Assembly: GCF_010728155.1 (NCBI RefSeq)
Contig: NZ_AP022605.1
Coordinates: 2,418,001-2,482,000 of the forward strand
Length of the DNA stretch: 64,000 nt
Source of the DNA: Mycolicibacterium doricum
GTDB lineage: Bacteria > Actinomycetota > Actinomycetes > Mycobacteriales > Mycobacteriaceae
Reading direction: 5' to 3'
Position numbers and translations under genes: made by a program. The notes beneath the pieces were generated by a model. The model worked only from the letters and a program-made list of their open reading frames with translations. It was not told the DNA's origin and searched no databases. Positions 13,092-24,040 of this stretch are shown piece after piece (within the stretch, counting starts at the first letter, position 1; each line of letters begins with the position of its first letter).

Positions 13092-13787
13092 GTGAAACTG
13101 CTGGGCCGAAAAGGCGACTCCAGCCGGAGAAATGACGGCGAGCGACCCGAGGACCGCGAGGCGGCCGCGGCGACGGCGAGACCCGCGCCCGGATCGGACA
13201 CCAGGGAGCGCCTGACCGCCCCCAAAGGCAGGCCCACCCCGAAACGCGACGCCGCCAAGCGTCGCGGCCCGGTGGCACCCGCCCCGCTGACTTCCGCTGA
13301 GGCGCGTCGCCGCCGCAAGGAGCTGCGCGGACCCAAGCTCAGCAAGGAAGAGCGTAAGGCCGACAAGATTCAACGGCGCGCCTCGATGGCCGAGCGCCGT
13401 GAGAAGATGATGGCCGGTGACGATGCCTACCTGCTGCCCCGCGACAAGGGGCCGGTGCGGCGCTTCGCGCGCGACGTGGTCGATTCACGGCGCAACGTGC
13501 TGGGCCTGTTCATGCCCGCCGCCTTGGCGCTGATCTTCGTGATGCTCGCCGTGCCGTCGATCGAGGTGCAGCGGCTACTGTCGCCGGCCATGCTCGTGCT
13601 GGTGCTCATCATGGTCATCGACGGGTTCGTCGTCGGCCGCAAGGTCAACCGTCTGGTCGACGAGAAGTTCCCGGGCAACACCGAATCCGGGTGGAAGCTC
13701 GGATTCTACGCGGCCAGCCGGGCGTCGCAGATGCGCCGGATGCGGGCCCCGCGCCCACAGGTCGAGCGCGGCGCCAAAGTAACCTGA
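13092..13787 (+). CDS. DUF3043 membrane protein (Rv2206-like)
   Basis: 231 residues. N-terminal 120 residues are very basic and hydrophilic with RRRRKELRGPKLSKEERKAD, then two closely spaced transmembrane helices (VLGLFMPAALALIFVMLAV, LSPAMLVLVLIMVIDGFVVG) and a short conserved cytoplasmic tail with SGWKLGFYAASRASQMRRMR. Function unknown. GTG 13092 begins the conserved VKLLGRK start. In M. tuberculosis a glycerate kinase gene (Rv2205c) separates this from the HesB gene; here it is absent. Confidence 0.85.
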   Translation: MKLLGRKGDSSRRNDGERPEDREAAAATARPAPGSDTRERLTAPKGRPTPKRDAAKRRGPVAPAPLTSAEARRRRKELRGPKLSKEERKADKIQRRASMAERREKMMAGDDAYLLPRDKGPVRRFARDVVDSRRNVLGLFMPAALALIFVMLAVPSIEVQRLLSPAMLVLVLIMVIDGFVVGRKVNRLVDEKFPGNTESGWKLGFYAASRASQMRRMRAPRPQVERGAKVT

Positions 13788-13802
13788 GGCGGACCGGCGA
13801 CG

Positions 13803-14333
13803 GTGCGCACACTTGTTCTCGGCGGCATCCGCTCCGGTAAATCGCAGTGGGCGGAAGGACAGCTCGACGCGGCGGCGCAACAGGAGCCCGTCCGCTACAT
13901 GGCCACCGGCGCGTCGCCCGCTGCCGACGTGGAGTGGGCCCGGCGGGTCGCCGCACACCGTGAGCGCCGACCTGGCCGCTGGTTGACCACCGAGACCACC
14001 GACGTCCCCGCCGCCCTGCGCGAAGATCCCACCACGGCGACCCTGGTCGACGACATCGGCGGGTGGCTGACCGCGGAGCTGGACCGCTGCGACGCATGGA
14101 ATGCCGGTTCGGCGGCGCCGGGCATCAACGCGCTAGTGGCGGCGGTGGCCGCGTTCGCCGGGCCCCTGGCCCTGGTCAGCCCCGAGGTGGGACTGACCGT
14201 GGTGCCCGCTACGGCCAGCGGACGCCGGTTCGCCGACGAACTCGGCGCGCTCAACCAACGGCTGGCCGCGACGTGCGATCGTGTGGTGCTGATCGTCGCG
14301 GGCCAACCGATCACCGTGAAGGAGCCGTGGTGA
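13803..14333 (+). CDS. cobU: Adenosylcobinamide kinase / adenosylcobinamide-phosphate guanylyltransferase
   Basis: Phosphorylates adenosylcobinamide and adds GMP, giving AdoCbi-GDP for cobalamin nucleotide-loop assembly. 176 residues. P-loop [12 protein letters not shown] at residues 7-18, YMATG and [13 protein letters not shown] downstream are family motifs. First gene of cobU-cobT-cobS, and its stop overlaps the cobT GTG (GTGA). The stop lies at the edge of a 15-bp repeat that belongs to cobT. Confidence 0.92.
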   Translation: MRTLVLGGIRSGKSQWAEGQLDAAAQQEPVRYMATGASPAADVEWARRVAAHRERRPGRWLTTETTDVPAALREDPTTATLVDDIGGWLTAELDRCDAWNAGSAAPGINALVAAVAAFAGPLALVSPEVGLTVVPATASGRRFADELGALNQRLAATCDRVVLIVAGQPITVKEPW

Positions 14334-14389
14334 GATTTGCCGACGTGGGATTTGCCGACGTGGGATTTGCCGACGTGGGATTTGCCGAC
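14330..14389 (+). repeat. 15-bp tandem repeat, four copies, at the cobU-cobT junction
   Basis: Units GTGRGATTTGCCGAC start at 14330, 14345, 14360 and 14375. Each begins with a GTG in the cobT frame, so the array encodes FADVG repeats and offers four or five alternative start codons. The first copy carries the cobU stop. Confidence 0.96.
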
Positions 14390-15412
14390 GTGGCGCCACC
14401 GGACGCGGGCGCCGCGGCCCAGGCAAAGGCCCGTCAGGGCCGGCTCACCAAACCGGCCGGCGCTCTCGGCCGGCTCGAGGAACTCTCGGTGTGGGTGTCG
14501 GCCTGCCAGGGCGTGTGCCCGCCGCGACAGTTCAGCCGGCCTCGGGTGGTGGTGTTCGCCGGTGACCACGGGGTCGCCGCCACCGGGGTGTCGGCGTATC
14601 CGTCGGAGGTCACCGCGCAGATGGTCGCCAACATCTCGGCAGGCGGGGCGGCGATCAATGCACTGGCCGAGGTGGCCGGCGCCGGGGTGCGGGTCGTCGA
14701 CGTCGCGGTGGACTGCGACGAACCGCTGACGCCGGCGGTCGGCGCGGTCAAGGTGCGGCGTGGCAGCGGCAACATCGCCCTCGAGGATGCGCTGAGCGGC
14801 GAGGAGACCGAGGCGGCGCTGGCGGCGGGCCGCCGCATCGCCGACGACGAGGTCGACTCCGGGGCGGACCTGCTGATCGCCGGCGACATGGGGATCGCGA
14901 ACACGACGGCGGCAACGGCGTTGATCGCTGTTCTGACCAATTCGGAACCGGTGGTGGTAGTGGGTCGCGGGACCGGCATCGACGACGCCGGCTGGGCGCG
15001 TAAGACCGCGGCGGTCCGCGACGCCATGTACCGCGCGCGCACGGTGGCGGCGGATCCGGTGGCGCTGCTGCGAATCTGCGGCGGTGCCGATCTGGCCGCG
15101 ATGGCGGGGTTCTGCGCGCAGGCCGCGGTGCGCCGGACGCCGCTGCTGCTCGACGGCCTGGTGGTGACGGCTGCCGCGCTGGTCGCCGACCGACTGGCCC
15201 CGGGCGCGCGGCAGTGGTGGCAGGCCGGACACCGCTGTCCTGAACCCGGACACACGCTCGCCCTCGATCGCCTCGGCCTGACACCGATCCTCGACCTGGG
15301 GATGCGGCTGGGTGAGGGCACCGGCGCGGCGGTTGCGCTGCCTGTGGTGCGCGCCGCGGTCGCCGCACTGGCCGGGATGGCCACCTTCGACGAGGCCGGC
15401 GTCTCGTCGTGA
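14330..15412 (+). CDS. cobT: Nicotinate-nucleotide--dimethylbenzimidazole phosphoribosyltransferase
   Basis: Activates the lower ligand 5,6-dimethylbenzimidazole to alpha-ribazole phosphate for cobalamin. About 360 residues from GTG 14330. Family motifs [43 protein letters not shown] and EPGH-type stretch ([15 protein letters not shown]) are present; the catalytic Glu lies in [13 protein letters not shown]. The N-terminus carries four in-frame FADVG units produced by the tandem repeat; a single unit would match relatives, so the true start could be any GTG of the array (14330 to 14390). Confidence 0.93.
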   Translation: MRFADVGFADVGFADVGFADVAPPDAGAAAQAKARQGRLTKPAGALGRLEELSVWVSACQGVCPPRQFSRPRVVVFAGDHGVAATGVSAYPSEVTAQMVANISAGGAAINALAEVAGAGVRVVDVAVDCDEPLTPAVGAVKVRRGSGNIALEDALSGEETEAALAAGRRIADDEVDSGADLLIAGDMGIANTTAATALIAVLTNSEPVVVVGRGTGIDDAGWARKTAAVRDAMYRARTVAADPVALLRICGGADLAAMAGFCAQAAVRRTPLLLDGLVVTAAALVADRLAPGARQWWQAGHRCPEPGHTLALDRLGLTPILDLGMRLGEGTGAAVALPVVRAAVAALAGMATFDEAGVSS

Positions 15413-16155
15413 TCAGTGCGGTCGCAGGGGCCTTCGCCTTCGGCACCGTGCTGCCGGTACCTGCCGGCCGTACCGCAAGATTGGGCCGCGGCGTGCTCAG
15501 CGCACTGCCCTGCGTCGGTATCGCGCTCGGTGCGGTCGCTGCCGCGGTGCTGTGGGCGGCGTCGTGGGGATTCGGCGCACACAGCGCACTGGCCGGTCTG
15601 CTGACCGTGGCCGTGCTGCTGCTGGCCACCCGCGGAATGCACATCGACGGCCTGTCCGACACCGTCGACGGGCTGGGGTGCTACGGCCCGCCGGAACGCG
15701 CCCTGCGCGTGATGCGCGACGGGTCGGCCGGCGCGTTCGGTGCGGCGTCGATCGTGGTGGCAGTGGGCGCGCAGGCGCTGGCGTTCTCGATGCTGCCCGA
15801 CGGTTGGGCCGGTGCGGCGGGAGCCGTCGCGGCGGTGACGGCAGGGCGGGTCGCCGCGCTGGTGGCCTGCCGGCGCGGGACACCCGCCGCCGCGGGCAGC
15901 GCGCTCGGCGCTCGCGTGGCGGGCACCCAACCAGCGGCGGTGGTGGTGGGGTGGCTGGTCGTTGTGGCAGCGATGGCCATCCCGGCCACCGAGCGGGTCT
16001 GGCAGGGGCCCGTGGCGGTGTTGACAGCGGTGGGCGTGGCCGCCCTGCTGGTGCGGCACTGCGTGCGCCGGTTCGGCGGGGTCACCGGTGACGTGCTGGG
16101 CGCCGCGATCGAGGTGACCACGACGGTGGTGGCACTGGGCCTGGTGCTCAGGTGA
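15409..16155 (+). CDS. cobS: Adenosylcobinamide-GDP ribazoletransferase (cobalamin synthase)
   Basis: Membrane enzyme joining AdoCbi-GDP and alpha-ribazole phosphate, the last nucleotide-loop step. 248 residues, mostly hydrophobic helices. The conserved acidic motif [19 protein letters not shown] near residues 65-83 is the CobS signature that binds divalent metal. GTG overlaps the cobT stop (GTGA), so the three cob genes form one coupled unit. Confidence 0.93.
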   Translation: MISAVAGAFAFGTVLPVPAGRTARLGRGVLSALPCVGIALGAVAAAVLWAASWGFGAHSALAGLLTVAVLLLATRGMHIDGLSDTVDGLGCYGPPERALRVMRDGSAGAFGAASIVVAVGAQALAFSMLPDGWAGAAGAVAAVTAGRVAALVACRRGTPAAAGSALGARVAGTQPAAVVVGWLVVVAAMAIPATERVWQGPVAVLTAVGVAALLVRHCVRRFGGVTGDVLGAAIEVTTTVVALGLVLR

Positions 16156-16179
16156 GGAGACCGGCGATCCTCAGCGGTT

Positions 16180-17313
16180 TCAGTTCCCGCCTGGTACCGC
16201 AGAAGCCTGGGCGAGCTCGACCATCCAGCCATGGGTGTCGGCGAAGGTGCCGCGCTGGATGCCGGTGAGCGTGTCGCGCAGCGCCATCGTCACCTCGCCG
16301 GGCTCACCGTCGGCGATGGTGAACTCGCCGTCGTTGTGCTTGACGTGGCTGACCGGGGTGATCACCGCGGCAGTGCCGCACGCGAACACCTCGCTGATCT
16401 CCCCGGCGGCGGCCTTCTTCTGCCACTCGTCGACGTCGATCTTACGCTCCTCGACGGCGAATCCGGCGTCGCTTGCCAACTGCAGCAAAGACTCTCGGGT
16501 GATGCCAGGCAGCAGTGAACCGCTCAGCTCAGGTGTCACCAACCGCGCCGAACCACCGCTGCCGAAGACGAAGAACAGGTTCATCCCGCCCATCTCCTCG
16601 ACGTAGCGGCGTTCGATCGCGTCGAGCCACACCACCTGGTCGCAGCCGTTCTCGGCGGCCTGCGCCTGCGCGAGCAGCGACGCCGCGTAGTTCCCGCCGA
16701 ACTTCGCCGCGCCGGTGCCGCCAGGACTGGCCCGCACGTATTCGTGGGACAGCCACACGCTGACCGGTTTGATACCGCGCGGGAAGTATGCCCCGGCCGG
16801 CGACCCGATGAGCAGGTAACGGTACTCGTCGGCGGGCCGGACGCCGAGCCCTGGTTCGGTGGCGATGACGAATGGCCGCAGGTACAGCGACTCCTCGCCG
16901 CCGGCGGGCGGCACCCACTGCTCGTCGATCGCGACGAGCTGGCGCAGCGATTCCAGGAACACCTCCTCGGGCAGCTCCGGGATCGCGAGTCGGCGGGCCG
17001 AGCTCCGCAGCCGGGCGGCGTTGGACTCCGGGCGGAAGGACACCACCGACCCGTCGGCCCACCGGTAGGCCTTGAGCCCCTCGAAGATTTCCTGCGCGTA
17101 GTGCAGCACGAGCGCCGACGGATCAAGCTCGATCGGGCCGTAGGGCAGCACGCGGGCGTTGTGCCAGCCGGCGGCGACGGTGTAGTCGATCGACACCATG
17201 TGGTCGGTGTGGAAGCGACCGAAGCCGGGATTGGCCAGGATTTCGGCGCGTACCTCGTCGGTCGCCGGTTCCGCATTGCGGTGAACGGTGAACTCGAGGG
17301 GGCCGTCATTCAT
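16180..17313 (-). CDS. ilvE: Branched-chain amino acid aminotransferase
   Basis: PLP enzyme for the last step of Leu, Ile and Val synthesis. 377 residues, class IV aminotransferase fold. The PLP lysine lies in [44 protein letters not shown] and [12 protein letters not shown] are family motifs. Length and motifs match mycobacterial IlvE. Transcribed away from gcvT's start region but on the same strand, 23 nt downstream of gcvT. Confidence 0.95.
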   Translation of the reverse strand: MNDGPLEFTVHRNAEPATDEVRAEILANPGFGRFHTDHMVSIDYTVAAGWHNARVLPYGPIELDPSALVLHYAQEIFEGLKAYRWADGSVVSFRPESNAARLRSSARRLAIPELPEEVFLESLRQLVAIDEQWVPPAGGEESLYLRPFVIATEPGLGVRPADEYRYLLIGSPAGAYFPRGIKPVSVWLSHEYVRASPGGTGAAKFGGNYAASLLAQAQAAENGCDQVVWLDAIERRYVEEMGGMNLFFVFGSGGSARLVTPELSGSLLPGITRESLLQLASDAGFAVEERKIDVDEWQKKAAAGEISEVFACGTAAVITPVSHVKHNDGEFTIADGEPGEVTMALRDTLTGIQRGTFADTHGWMVELAQASAVPGGN

Positions 17314-17336
17314 GGAAGCAATTGTATCTCCGGTGG

Positions 17337-18440
17337 CTAGCGGGTTTTCGCTGTGACGAACGGCGGTTTGACGACCTCACACTCGACGCGTCGACCACGG
17401 ACGTCCACCTCCACCCGGCTGCCGTCGGCGATGTCGTGGGCGGTGTCGATCAGCGCGAGTGCGATACCGGCCTTCAGGCTCGGCGAGAAGGTTCCCGACG
17501 TCGTCACCCCGACCGCGGTGTCGCCGTCGAACACCGTCAGGTCCGGCCGCAGCACCCCGCGCCCGACGGCGCGCAACCCGCGCAGCAGCCGCTTGGGACC
17601 GGCGTCCTTCTCGGCCAGCAGCGCATCGCGGCCCCAGAACGCGTCCTTGCGCCACCCGACCGCCCACCCGCAGCGCGCCTGCAGCGCAGAGATCTGGGGC
17701 GACAGTTCGTGACCGTGCAGCGGGTAACCCATCTCGGTGCGCAGGGTGTCGCGGGCGCCGAGTCCGGCGGGCTCACCGCCGGCGGCCCGCACAGCCTCCA
17801 CCAGCGCGTCGAACACCACGCCGGCCTCGTCCCACGTCGGCAGAAGTTCGAAGCCCCGCTCGCCGGTGTAACCGGTGCGGCAGACCCGCACGCCGACGCC
17901 GTCGAACGCGGCGTCGGCGTAACCCATGTAACCCATGTCGGTGGGCAGGCCGAGCGCGCCCACCACGTCGGCGGACTTGGGGCCCTGCACCGCCAGCACG
18001 GCGTACGAGCGGTGCTCGTCGGTGACCGTCACGCCGTCGGGCGCCCGTTCGGCGAGCGCGGCCACCACGGCGGCGGTGTTCGCGGCGTTGGGCACCAGGA
18101 AGATTTCGTCGTCGGAGACGTAGTAGGCGATCAGGTCGTCGATGACGCCGCCGGAATCGTTGCAGCACAACGTGTATTGCGCCTTGCCCGGGCCGATCCG
18201 GTTCAGGTCGTTGGTCAGCGCGGCGTTGACGTACGCCGCCGCGCCGGGGCCCCGCACTAGGGCCTTGCCGAGGTGGCTCACGTCGAACAGTCCGACAGTC
18301 GTACGGGTCGCGGTGTGCTCGCTGACCGTGCCCGCGTAGGACACCGGCATCAACCATCCGCCGAACTCGGCGAACGTCGCTCCCAGCTCGCGGTGCCGGT
18401 CTTCGAGGGGGCCGTGCAGGGGTTCGGTCACGCCTGACAC
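17337..18440 (-). CDS. gcvT: Aminomethyltransferase, T-protein of the glycine cleavage system
   Basis: Transfers the methylene group from aminomethyl-lipoyl H-protein to tetrahydrofolate. 367 residues. [13 protein letters not shown] at the N-terminus, [19 protein letters not shown] and [12 protein letters not shown] are T-protein motifs that bind folate; the C-terminal barrel is complete. GTG 18440 or GTG 18431 may be the start. A 9-bp tandem duplication at 17920-17937 encodes MGYMGY. No glycine riboswitch is visible in the short gap before it. Confidence 0.92.
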   Translation of the reverse strand: MSGVTEPLHGPLEDRHRELGATFAEFGGWLMPVSYAGTVSEHTATRTTVGLFDVSHLGKALVRGPGAAAYVNAALTNDLNRIGPGKAQYTLCCNDSGGVIDDLIAYYVSDDEIFLVPNAANTAAVVAALAERAPDGVTVTDEHRSYAVLAVQGPKSADVVGALGLPTDMGYMGYADAAFDGVGVRVCRTGYTGERGFELLPTWDEAGVVFDALVEAVRAAGGEPAGLGARDTLRTEMGYPLHGHELSPQISALQARCGWAVGWRKDAFWGRDALLAEKDAGPKRLLRGLRAVGRGVLRPDLTVFDGDTAVGVTTSGTFSPSLKAGIALALIDTAHDIADGSRVEVDVRGRRVECEVVKPPFVTAKTR

Positions 18441-18456
18441 CTTAGGGTGGATTCCC

Positions 18457-19983
18457 GTGAGTTCCGATCCCGGCTACCAGGCCCCCATCGTCACCGTCAG
18501 TTCTTCCACACCGAGCCGCGGCGTGGGCGACACCGTGCTGGTCGTGCCCGTCGTCAGCCGTGACGACGCCGCCGCCGTTCTCACCGCGTCGCCGTTCCTC
18601 GACAGCGACGCTGTCCGGGAGATCGAGGCCGCACTGGGGGCGGTCGGTGCGACCGGCGGTGAAGGCCAGACGCACCGCCTGGTGGTGTCCTCGCTGCCGG
18701 TGGCCAGCGTCCTGACGGTCGGCTTGGGCAAGGACCGCGACGAGTGGCCCACCGACACCGTGCGAAGAGCGGCCGGCAACGCGGCGCGGTCGCTCGACAA
18801 GGCCGCGGCGGTGCTGAGCACGTTGTCGGCGCTGGACCTGGAGGCGGCGATCGAGGGCCTGATCCTGGGCTCGTACCGCTTCACCGAGTTCCGCAGCGAC
18901 AAGACCGCCCCCAAGGACGGCGGTCTGCGGGCGATCACCGCGCTGTCGCAGGAGTCGAAGACCCGCGCCGGCGACGCCGCGCAGCGTGCCACCGACATCG
19001 CCGTCGCCGTCGCGACTGCCCGCGACTTCGTCAACACCCCGCCCAGCCACCTCTATCCGGACGAGTTCGCCCAGCGCGCGAAGGCGCTGGGTGAGGCCGC
19101 CGGTCTGAGCGTCGAGATCCTCGACGAGAAGGCCTTGGCCAAGGCGGGTTACGGCGGCATCGTCGGCGTCGGCAAGGGTTCGTCGCGGCCGCCACGGCTG
19201 GTGCGGCTGACCCACAAGGGCGCCAAGATGCGTGGGGAGAACCGGGCGAAGCGAGTAGCGCTCGTCGGCAAGGGCATCACCTTCGACACCGGTGGCATCT
19301 CGATCAAGCCGGCCGCCAACATGCACCACATGACCTCCGACATGGGCGGGGCGGCCGCGGTGATCGCCACCGTCGCGCTCGCGGCCAAGCAGAAGCTGCC
19401 GATCGACGTGATCGCGACGGTGCCGATGGCGGAGAACATGCCGTCGTCGACCGCCCAACGGCCCGGTGACGTGCTGACCCAGTACGGCGGCACCACCGTG
19501 GAGGTGCTCAACACCGACGCCGAGGGCCGGTTGATCCTGGCCGACGCGATCGTGCGGGCCTGCGAGGACGACCCCGACTACCTGATCGAGACGTCGACGC
19601 TGACCGGCGCCCAGACCGTGGCGCTCGGTTCCCGCACGCCCGGTGTGATGGGCAGCGATGCCTTCCGCGACCGGGTGGCCACGCTGTCGCAGCAGGTTGG
19701 TGAGAACGCGTGGGCGATGCCGCTGCCCGAGGAACTCAAAGACGAGCTCAAGTCGACGGTCGCCGACCTCGCCAATGTCAGTGGTTCGCGCTATGCGGGC
19801 ATGCTCGTGGCAGGCACCTATCTGCGCGAGTTCGTCGCCGACGGTGTCGAGTGGGCGCACATCGACGTCGCGGCCCCGGCGTACAACTCCGGCGGCCCAT
19901 GGGGTTACACCCCCAAGGGCGGCACCGGGGTTCCGACGCGCACGATGTTCGCGGTCCTCGAAGACATCGCGGCCCAGGGCTGA
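18457..19983 (+). CDS. pepB: Leucyl aminopeptidase (M17 family)
   Basis: Cytosolic dimetal aminopeptidase, normally hexameric. 508 residues. Catalytic motifs in order: [16 protein letters not shown] (Lys and Asp metal ligands), [10 protein letters not shown], and [13 protein letters not shown] (the M17 signature with Asp and Glu ligands and the catalytic Arg). GTG 18457 lies 16 nt from the divergent gcvT start, so the shared promoter region is very short. Confidence 0.93.
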   Translation: MSSDPGYQAPIVTVSSSTPSRGVGDTVLVVPVVSRDDAAAVLTASPFLDSDAVREIEAALGAVGATGGEGQTHRLVVSSLPVASVLTVGLGKDRDEWPTDTVRRAAGNAARSLDKAAAVLSTLSALDLEAAIEGLILGSYRFTEFRSDKTAPKDGGLRAITALSQESKTRAGDAAQRATDIAVAVATARDFVNTPPSHLYPDEFAQRAKALGEAAGLSVEILDEKALAKAGYGGIVGVGKGSSRPPRLVRLTHKGAKMRGENRAKRVALVGKGITFDTGGISIKPAANMHHMTSDMGGAAAVIATVALAAKQKLPIDVIATVPMAENMPSSTAQRPGDVLTQYGGTTVEVLNTDAEGRLILADAIVRACEDDPDYLIETSTLTGAQTVALGSRTPGVMGSDAFRDRVATLSQQVGENAWAMPLPEELKDELKSTVADLANVSGSRYAGMLVAGTYLREFVADGVEWAHIDVAAPAYNSGGPWGYTPKGGTGVPTRTMFAVLEDIAAQG

Positions 19984-19998
19984 GAAGCCGAGAAACGG

Positions 19999-21777
19999 CT
20001 AGAGCACCCGGCCGCGGGCGGTGCTGCGCAATGCCTGCGGCAGCACCCGCGAGACACCGTAGACGAAGTAGGCCTCCGGCATCACCGGCCTGATCGCCTT
20101 GTCCGCCTTGACGGCGGCGACGATCGCCTTGGCGGCCTTGTCGGGGCCGTAACGGCGCATCGCGAACATCTTCTGCAGTTGACCGCGCCGGCCGGCGACG
20201 TCGCCGGTGCGGTCGGCCGGCGCGTGGATGCGGGTGTCGCGCACGATGTTGGTGTTGACGGTGCTCGGGCAGATGGTGGTGAGCCCGATCCCGGCCTCGT
20301 CGAGTTCGGCGCGCAGGCAGTCGGAGAACATGTACACCGCGGCCTTGCTGGTGCAGTAGGCGTTGAGCGACTGCAGCGGTGCGTACGATGCCATCGAGGC
20401 GACGTTGACGATGTGCCCGCCGGTGCCGCGCTCGACGAGCCGACGGGCGAACGCGCGGCATCCGTTGACCACTCCGCCGAGGTTCACGTCGAGGACCCGG
20501 TCCCACTCGTCGCGCGGGGTGTCCAGGAAGCGGCCGGCCTGTCCGACGCCGGCGTTGTTGACCACGATGTCGGGGACACCGTAGGTGGCGCAGACCTCGT
20601 CGGCGAACCGCTCGACCGCGTCGGCGTCGGACACGTCGAGCCGGTAGGCGTGCGCGACGCCGCCTGCGGCTTCGATCGCGGCCGCCGTCGCCTTCGCACC
20701 GGCCTCGTCGATGTCGCTGACCACCAGTTCGGCGCCTTCCCGCGCGAAGGCCAGCGCGGTCTCACGGCCGATGCCGCTGCCTGCGCCGGTCACCGAGACG
20801 AGCGTGTCCGAGAAGTGCTCGCGCGGCACACCCACCCGCGCCCTGCGCAGCTCCCGGTCGGACGGACCACCGTCGACGTGATCGACGAGTTGTGCGACGG
20901 CCCGCGCGATCGCGTGCGGGTGCGACATCGGTGACCAGTGCCCCGCGCGCAACTCCCGCCGCCACAGCGTCGGCAACCAGGGTGCGATCTCGTCGTAGAC
21001 GTAGGGCCGGATGAACGCGTCGCCGGTGTTGACGATCAGCTGCACGGGGACGTCGACGACGCGGGGAGTGCGTGTGGTGAGCAATGCGCGGAAGTAGTTG
21101 GCGCGGTAAACCTTCACGCTGCGCGCGGCGTCGGCCCGATAGGTATCGGAGTGCAGCAGCCGATCGGTGGCGATGCCCTCGGCGATCCGCTGGAACTGCC
21201 GCAGGCCCTCGGCGATGAAGGTGCGCACGAGCACCGGGCCGACCACCGGGACCGACAGCAGGATCATGTAGCTCAACCGTGTGAACTGGTTCAGCGCGCG
21301 CCCCAGTCTGCGGATCCGGTACGGCCGCTTGAGTCCGTCGATGACGTACCGGTGGACGTGGTCGATGCTCGGCCCCGACAGCGACGTGAACGAAGCGACC
21401 CGCTCGGCGGCCTCCGGTCGCGACAGGTACTCCCACATGCCGGCGGAACCCCAGTCGTGAGCCACCACGTGCACTCCCCGGCCGAGTGAGACGGCGTCGG
21501 CGACCGCCGAGAAGTCGTCAGCATAGCGGGCGGTGGTGTACGACGCGGCACGTTTCGGTGCCGAGGTCGGGCTGACGCCGCGGTTGTCGTAGCGGACGAG
21601 GTGAAACCGTTCGGCGAGTCGGGCCACCACGCTGTCCCACACCACATGCGAGTCCGGCCAGCCATGCACCAGGATCAGCGTGGGTCCGTCGAGGTTGCCC
21701 TCTTCGTAAACGGCGACGCGCACTCCTTCGGTGCTGTCGACGAAGCGCGGGGCGGGTCGGGACACGGATCCGGTCAT
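19999..21777 (-). CDS. ephD: EphD-like fusion: alpha/beta hydrolase (epoxide hydrolase-like) plus short-chain dehydrogenase
   Basis: 592 residues. Residues 1-295 are an alpha/beta hydrolase with VHGWPDSHVVWD (oxyanion hole) and the nucleophile elbow HDWGSAG carrying Asp. Residues 310-592 are a short-chain dehydrogenase with the cofactor motif TGAGSGIGRE, NNAGVG and the YxxxK pair in YCTSKAA. This two-domain layout is the EphD type, linked to mycolic acid modification in M. tuberculosis. Convergent with pepB (15-nt gap) and 7 nt downstream of the small gene at 21785. Confidence 0.9.
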   Translation of the reverse strand: MTGSVSRPAPRFVDSTEGVRVAVYEEGNLDGPTLILVHGWPDSHVVWDSVVARLAERFHLVRYDNRGVSPTSAPKRAASYTTARYADDFSAVADAVSLGRGVHVVAHDWGSAGMWEYLSRPEAAERVASFTSLSGPSIDHVHRYVIDGLKRPYRIRRLGRALNQFTRLSYMILLSVPVVGPVLVRTFIAEGLRQFQRIAEGIATDRLLHSDTYRADAARSVKVYRANYFRALLTTRTPRVVDVPVQLIVNTGDAFIRPYVYDEIAPWLPTLWRRELRAGHWSPMSHPHAIARAVAQLVDHVDGGPSDRELRRARVGVPREHFSDTLVSVTGAGSGIGRETALAFAREGAELVVSDIDEAGAKATAAAIEAAGGVAHAYRLDVSDADAVERFADEVCATYGVPDIVVNNAGVGQAGRFLDTPRDEWDRVLDVNLGGVVNGCRAFARRLVERGTGGHIVNVASMASYAPLQSLNAYCTSKAAVYMFSDCLRAELDEAGIGLTTICPSTVNTNIVRDTRIHAPADRTGDVAGRRGQLQKMFAMRRYGPDKAAKAIVAAVKADKAIRPVMPEAYFVYGVSRVLPQALRSTARGRVL

Positions 21778-21784
21778 CGCGGTG

Positions 21785-22135
21785 TCACCCTTCTAGTTCG
21801 CGGCGGGCGGCGCGTTTGCGTTCTATGCGCCGGCGGGCGTCATAGTCGCGCATGCGCTGCGGGTAGCCAACTTTCTGGACGTCGTACACCGGGATCTTGA
21901 GCCGTTCGGACAGCCGCCGCGCACCTGCGTCTCCCCCGGCGCGCCGCCGCGTCCATTCACCGTCGGCGGCGACGAGCACCACCGTGACGTCGGTGACGGT
22001 GGTCTTCGGTTCGACGTACGCCTCGACGCCGCGGTGTTCGGCCACCCACTGCCGCAGATACCTCAGGTCGGCCGCGGGGTCGCGGCCCTCCGCACGCGCG
22101 GAACGGCGACCGCGCCACTTGTCGAACAGTCCCAC
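21785..22135 (-). CDS. Conserved small hypothetical protein, operon partner of ephD
   Basis: 116 residues, no signal peptide or membrane helix. Starts [16 protein letters not shown], contains a beta-rich centre ([20 protein letters not shown]) and a long basic helix at the end ([16 protein letters not shown]). The pattern [17 protein letters not shown] resembles conserved actinobacterial proteins found before dlaT; no function known. Stop is 7 nt before ephD, so cotranscription is likely. Confidence 0.75.
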   Translation of the reverse strand: MGLFDKWRGRRSARAEGRDPAADLRYLRQWVAEHRGVEAYVEPKTTVTDVTVVLVAADGEWTRRRAGGDAGARRLSERLKIPVYDVQKVGYPQRMRDYDARRRIERKRAARRELEG

Positions 22136-22284
22136 CGTCTCCCTCTGCTCTCGTCACATCCCTTTCGATAGTGCCAGAGCAATCTGCTGCCGAGTCTCTC
22201 GAGGAAAGCCGGGTACAGACGTGGAAGGATGGGTTGCGACGTTCGCCCACCCCCGCGACTGATCGTGCGAAGGAGCCAACACAC

Positions 22285-24036
22285 ATGGCCGTCTCTGTTC
22301 AGATGCCCGCTCTCGGTGAGAGCGTCACCGAAGGCACCGTCACCCGGTGGCTCAAGCAAGAGGGTGACACCGTCGAACAGGACGAACCGCTACTCGAGGT
22401 CTCGACCGACAAGGTCGACACCGAGATCCCGGCTCCGGCCTCCGGTGTGCTGCAAAAGATCGTGGCGCAGGAGGACGACACTGTCGAGGTCGGCGGCGAA
22501 CTGGCGGTGATCGGGGACGGCGACGACTCCTCCGACGACTCGTCGGAAGACGAGAAGCCCGCCGAGGAACCGGCGGTGCAGTCGCAACCGGCCGCCGAGG
22601 AGACGGCCGACGAGCCCCAAACGGAATCGAAGAAGAAGGAGTCGAAGCCGAAGTCGTCGGGTTCGGCGACCCCGGTGAAGATGCCCGAACTGGGCGAATC
22701 CGTTACCGAGGGCACGGTCACCCGGTGGCTCAAGAAGGTGGGCGACAGCGTCGAGGTCGACGAACCGCTGCTGGAGGTGTCGACCGACAAGGTGGACACC
22801 GAGATTCCCTCCCCTGTCGCGGGCACACTGCTCGAGATCATCGCCGATGAGGACGACACGGTAGAGGTCGGCGGCGAACTAGCGAAGATCGGTGACGCCG
22901 ATCAGGCCGAGACCGAACCCGAGGCCGAACCCGAGCCGGAGCCGGAACCCGAGCAAGAGCCGGAACCCAGGCAGGAGTCCAAGCCGGAGCCGAAACCCGA
23001 GTCCAAGCCGGAGCCGAAACCCGAGCCCAAGAAGGAACCCGAGCCGCAGCAGGACACCGAGCCGTCCGACGGCGGCGGCCCCTACGTCACACCGCTGGTG
23101 CGCAAACTGGCCGCCGAGCACGACGTCGACCTGGCCGGCGTCAAGGGCACCGGCGTGGGGGGCCGCATCCGCAAGCAGGATGTGCTTGCGGCGGCAGAGG
23201 CCAAGAAGGCGCCGGCCGGAAAAACCGAGGACGCTGCCGAGGCACCCGGCAAGGCGCCGGCCGCGGCGATGGCGCCCGCGAACGCGAACGCTGCCGACGC
23301 GCCGCTGGCGCACCTGCGTGGCACGACGCAGAAGGCCACCCGCATCCGCCAGCTGACGGCGAAGAAGACACGCGAGTCCCTGCAAGCCACAGCGCAGTTG
23401 ACGCAGACCCACGAGGTCGACATGACCAAGATCGTGGCCCTGCGTACCAAGGCCAAGGCGGGCTTCGCCGAGCGTGAGGGCGTGAACCTCACGTACCTGC
23501 CGTTCATCGCCAGGGCGGTCATCGACGCGCTGAAGATGCACCCGAACGTCAACGCGAGCTACAACGAGGACACCAAGGAGATCACCTACTACGACGCCGA
23601 GCACCTCGGCTTCGCGGTCGACACCGAACAGGGTCTGCTCTCCCCCGTCGTCAAGAACGCCGGCGACCTGTCGCTGGGCGGGCTGGCCCGGGCGATCAAC
23701 GACATCGCGTCGCGCGCCCGCTCCGGTGACCTCAAACCAGAGGAACTGTCCGGCGGCACGTTCACCATCACCAACATCGGCAGCCAGGGCGCGCTGTTCG
23801 ACACGCCGATCCTGGTTCCGCCGCAGGCGGCGATGCTGGGCACCGGCGCGATCGTCAAGCGGCCGCGGGTGATCGTCGACGAGTTCGGCAACGAGTCGAT
23901 CGGTGTGCGGTCGATCTGCTACCTGCCGCTGACCTACGACCACCGGCTCATCGACGGTGCGGACGCCGGTCGCTTCCTGACCACCATCAAGCGCCGACTC
24001 GAAGAGGGTTCGTTCGAGGCCGACCTGGGGCTCTAA
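22285..24036 (+). CDS. dlaT: Dihydrolipoamide acyltransferase E2 (DlaT/SucB)
   Basis: E2 core of the mycobacterial 2-oxoacid (pyruvate) dehydrogenase complex and of the peroxynitrite reductase/peroxidase with Lpd and AhpD. 583 residues: two lipoyl domains (lipoyl Lys in [12 protein letters not shown] at about residue 43 and again near 162), an extended linker of EPEPKPES repeats, an E3-binding domain ([17 protein letters not shown]), and the acyltransferase domain ending with the catalytic [19 protein letters not shown] 22285 follows AAGGAG at good spacing; an upstream in-frame extension is rejected. lipB and lipA, which make its cofactor, lie just downstream. Confidence 0.95.
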   Translation: MAVSVQMPALGESVTEGTVTRWLKQEGDTVEQDEPLLEVSTDKVDTEIPAPASGVLQKIVAQEDDTVEVGGELAVIGDGDDSSDDSSEDEKPAEEPAVQSQPAAEETADEPQTESKKKESKPKSSGSATPVKMPELGESVTEGTVTRWLKKVGDSVEVDEPLLEVSTDKVDTEIPSPVAGTLLEIIADEDDTVEVGGELAKIGDADQAETEPEAEPEPEPEPEQEPEPRQESKPEPKPESKPEPKPEPKKEPEPQQDTEPSDGGGPYVTPLVRKLAAEHDVDLAGVKGTGVGGRIRKQDVLAAAEAKKAPAGKTEDAAEAPGKAPAAAMAPANANAADAPLAHLRGTTQKATRIRQLTAKKTRESLQATAQLTQTHEVDMTKIVALRTKAKAGFAEREGVNLTYLPFIARAVIDALKMHPNVNASYNEDTKEITYYDAEHLGFAVDTEQGLLSPVVKNAGDLSLGGLARAINDIASRARSGDLKPEELSGGTFTITNIGSQGALFDTPILVPPQAAMLGTGAIVKRPRVIVDEFGNESIGVRSICYLPLTYDHRLIDGADAGRFLTTIKRRLEEGSFEADLGL

Positions 24037-24040
24037 CCCG

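Noticed and set aside
18441..18456. Glycine or cobalamin riboswitches near gcvT and the cob genes
   Set aside because: The gaps before gcvT, cobU, cobC and cobD are too short or lack the conserved cores.
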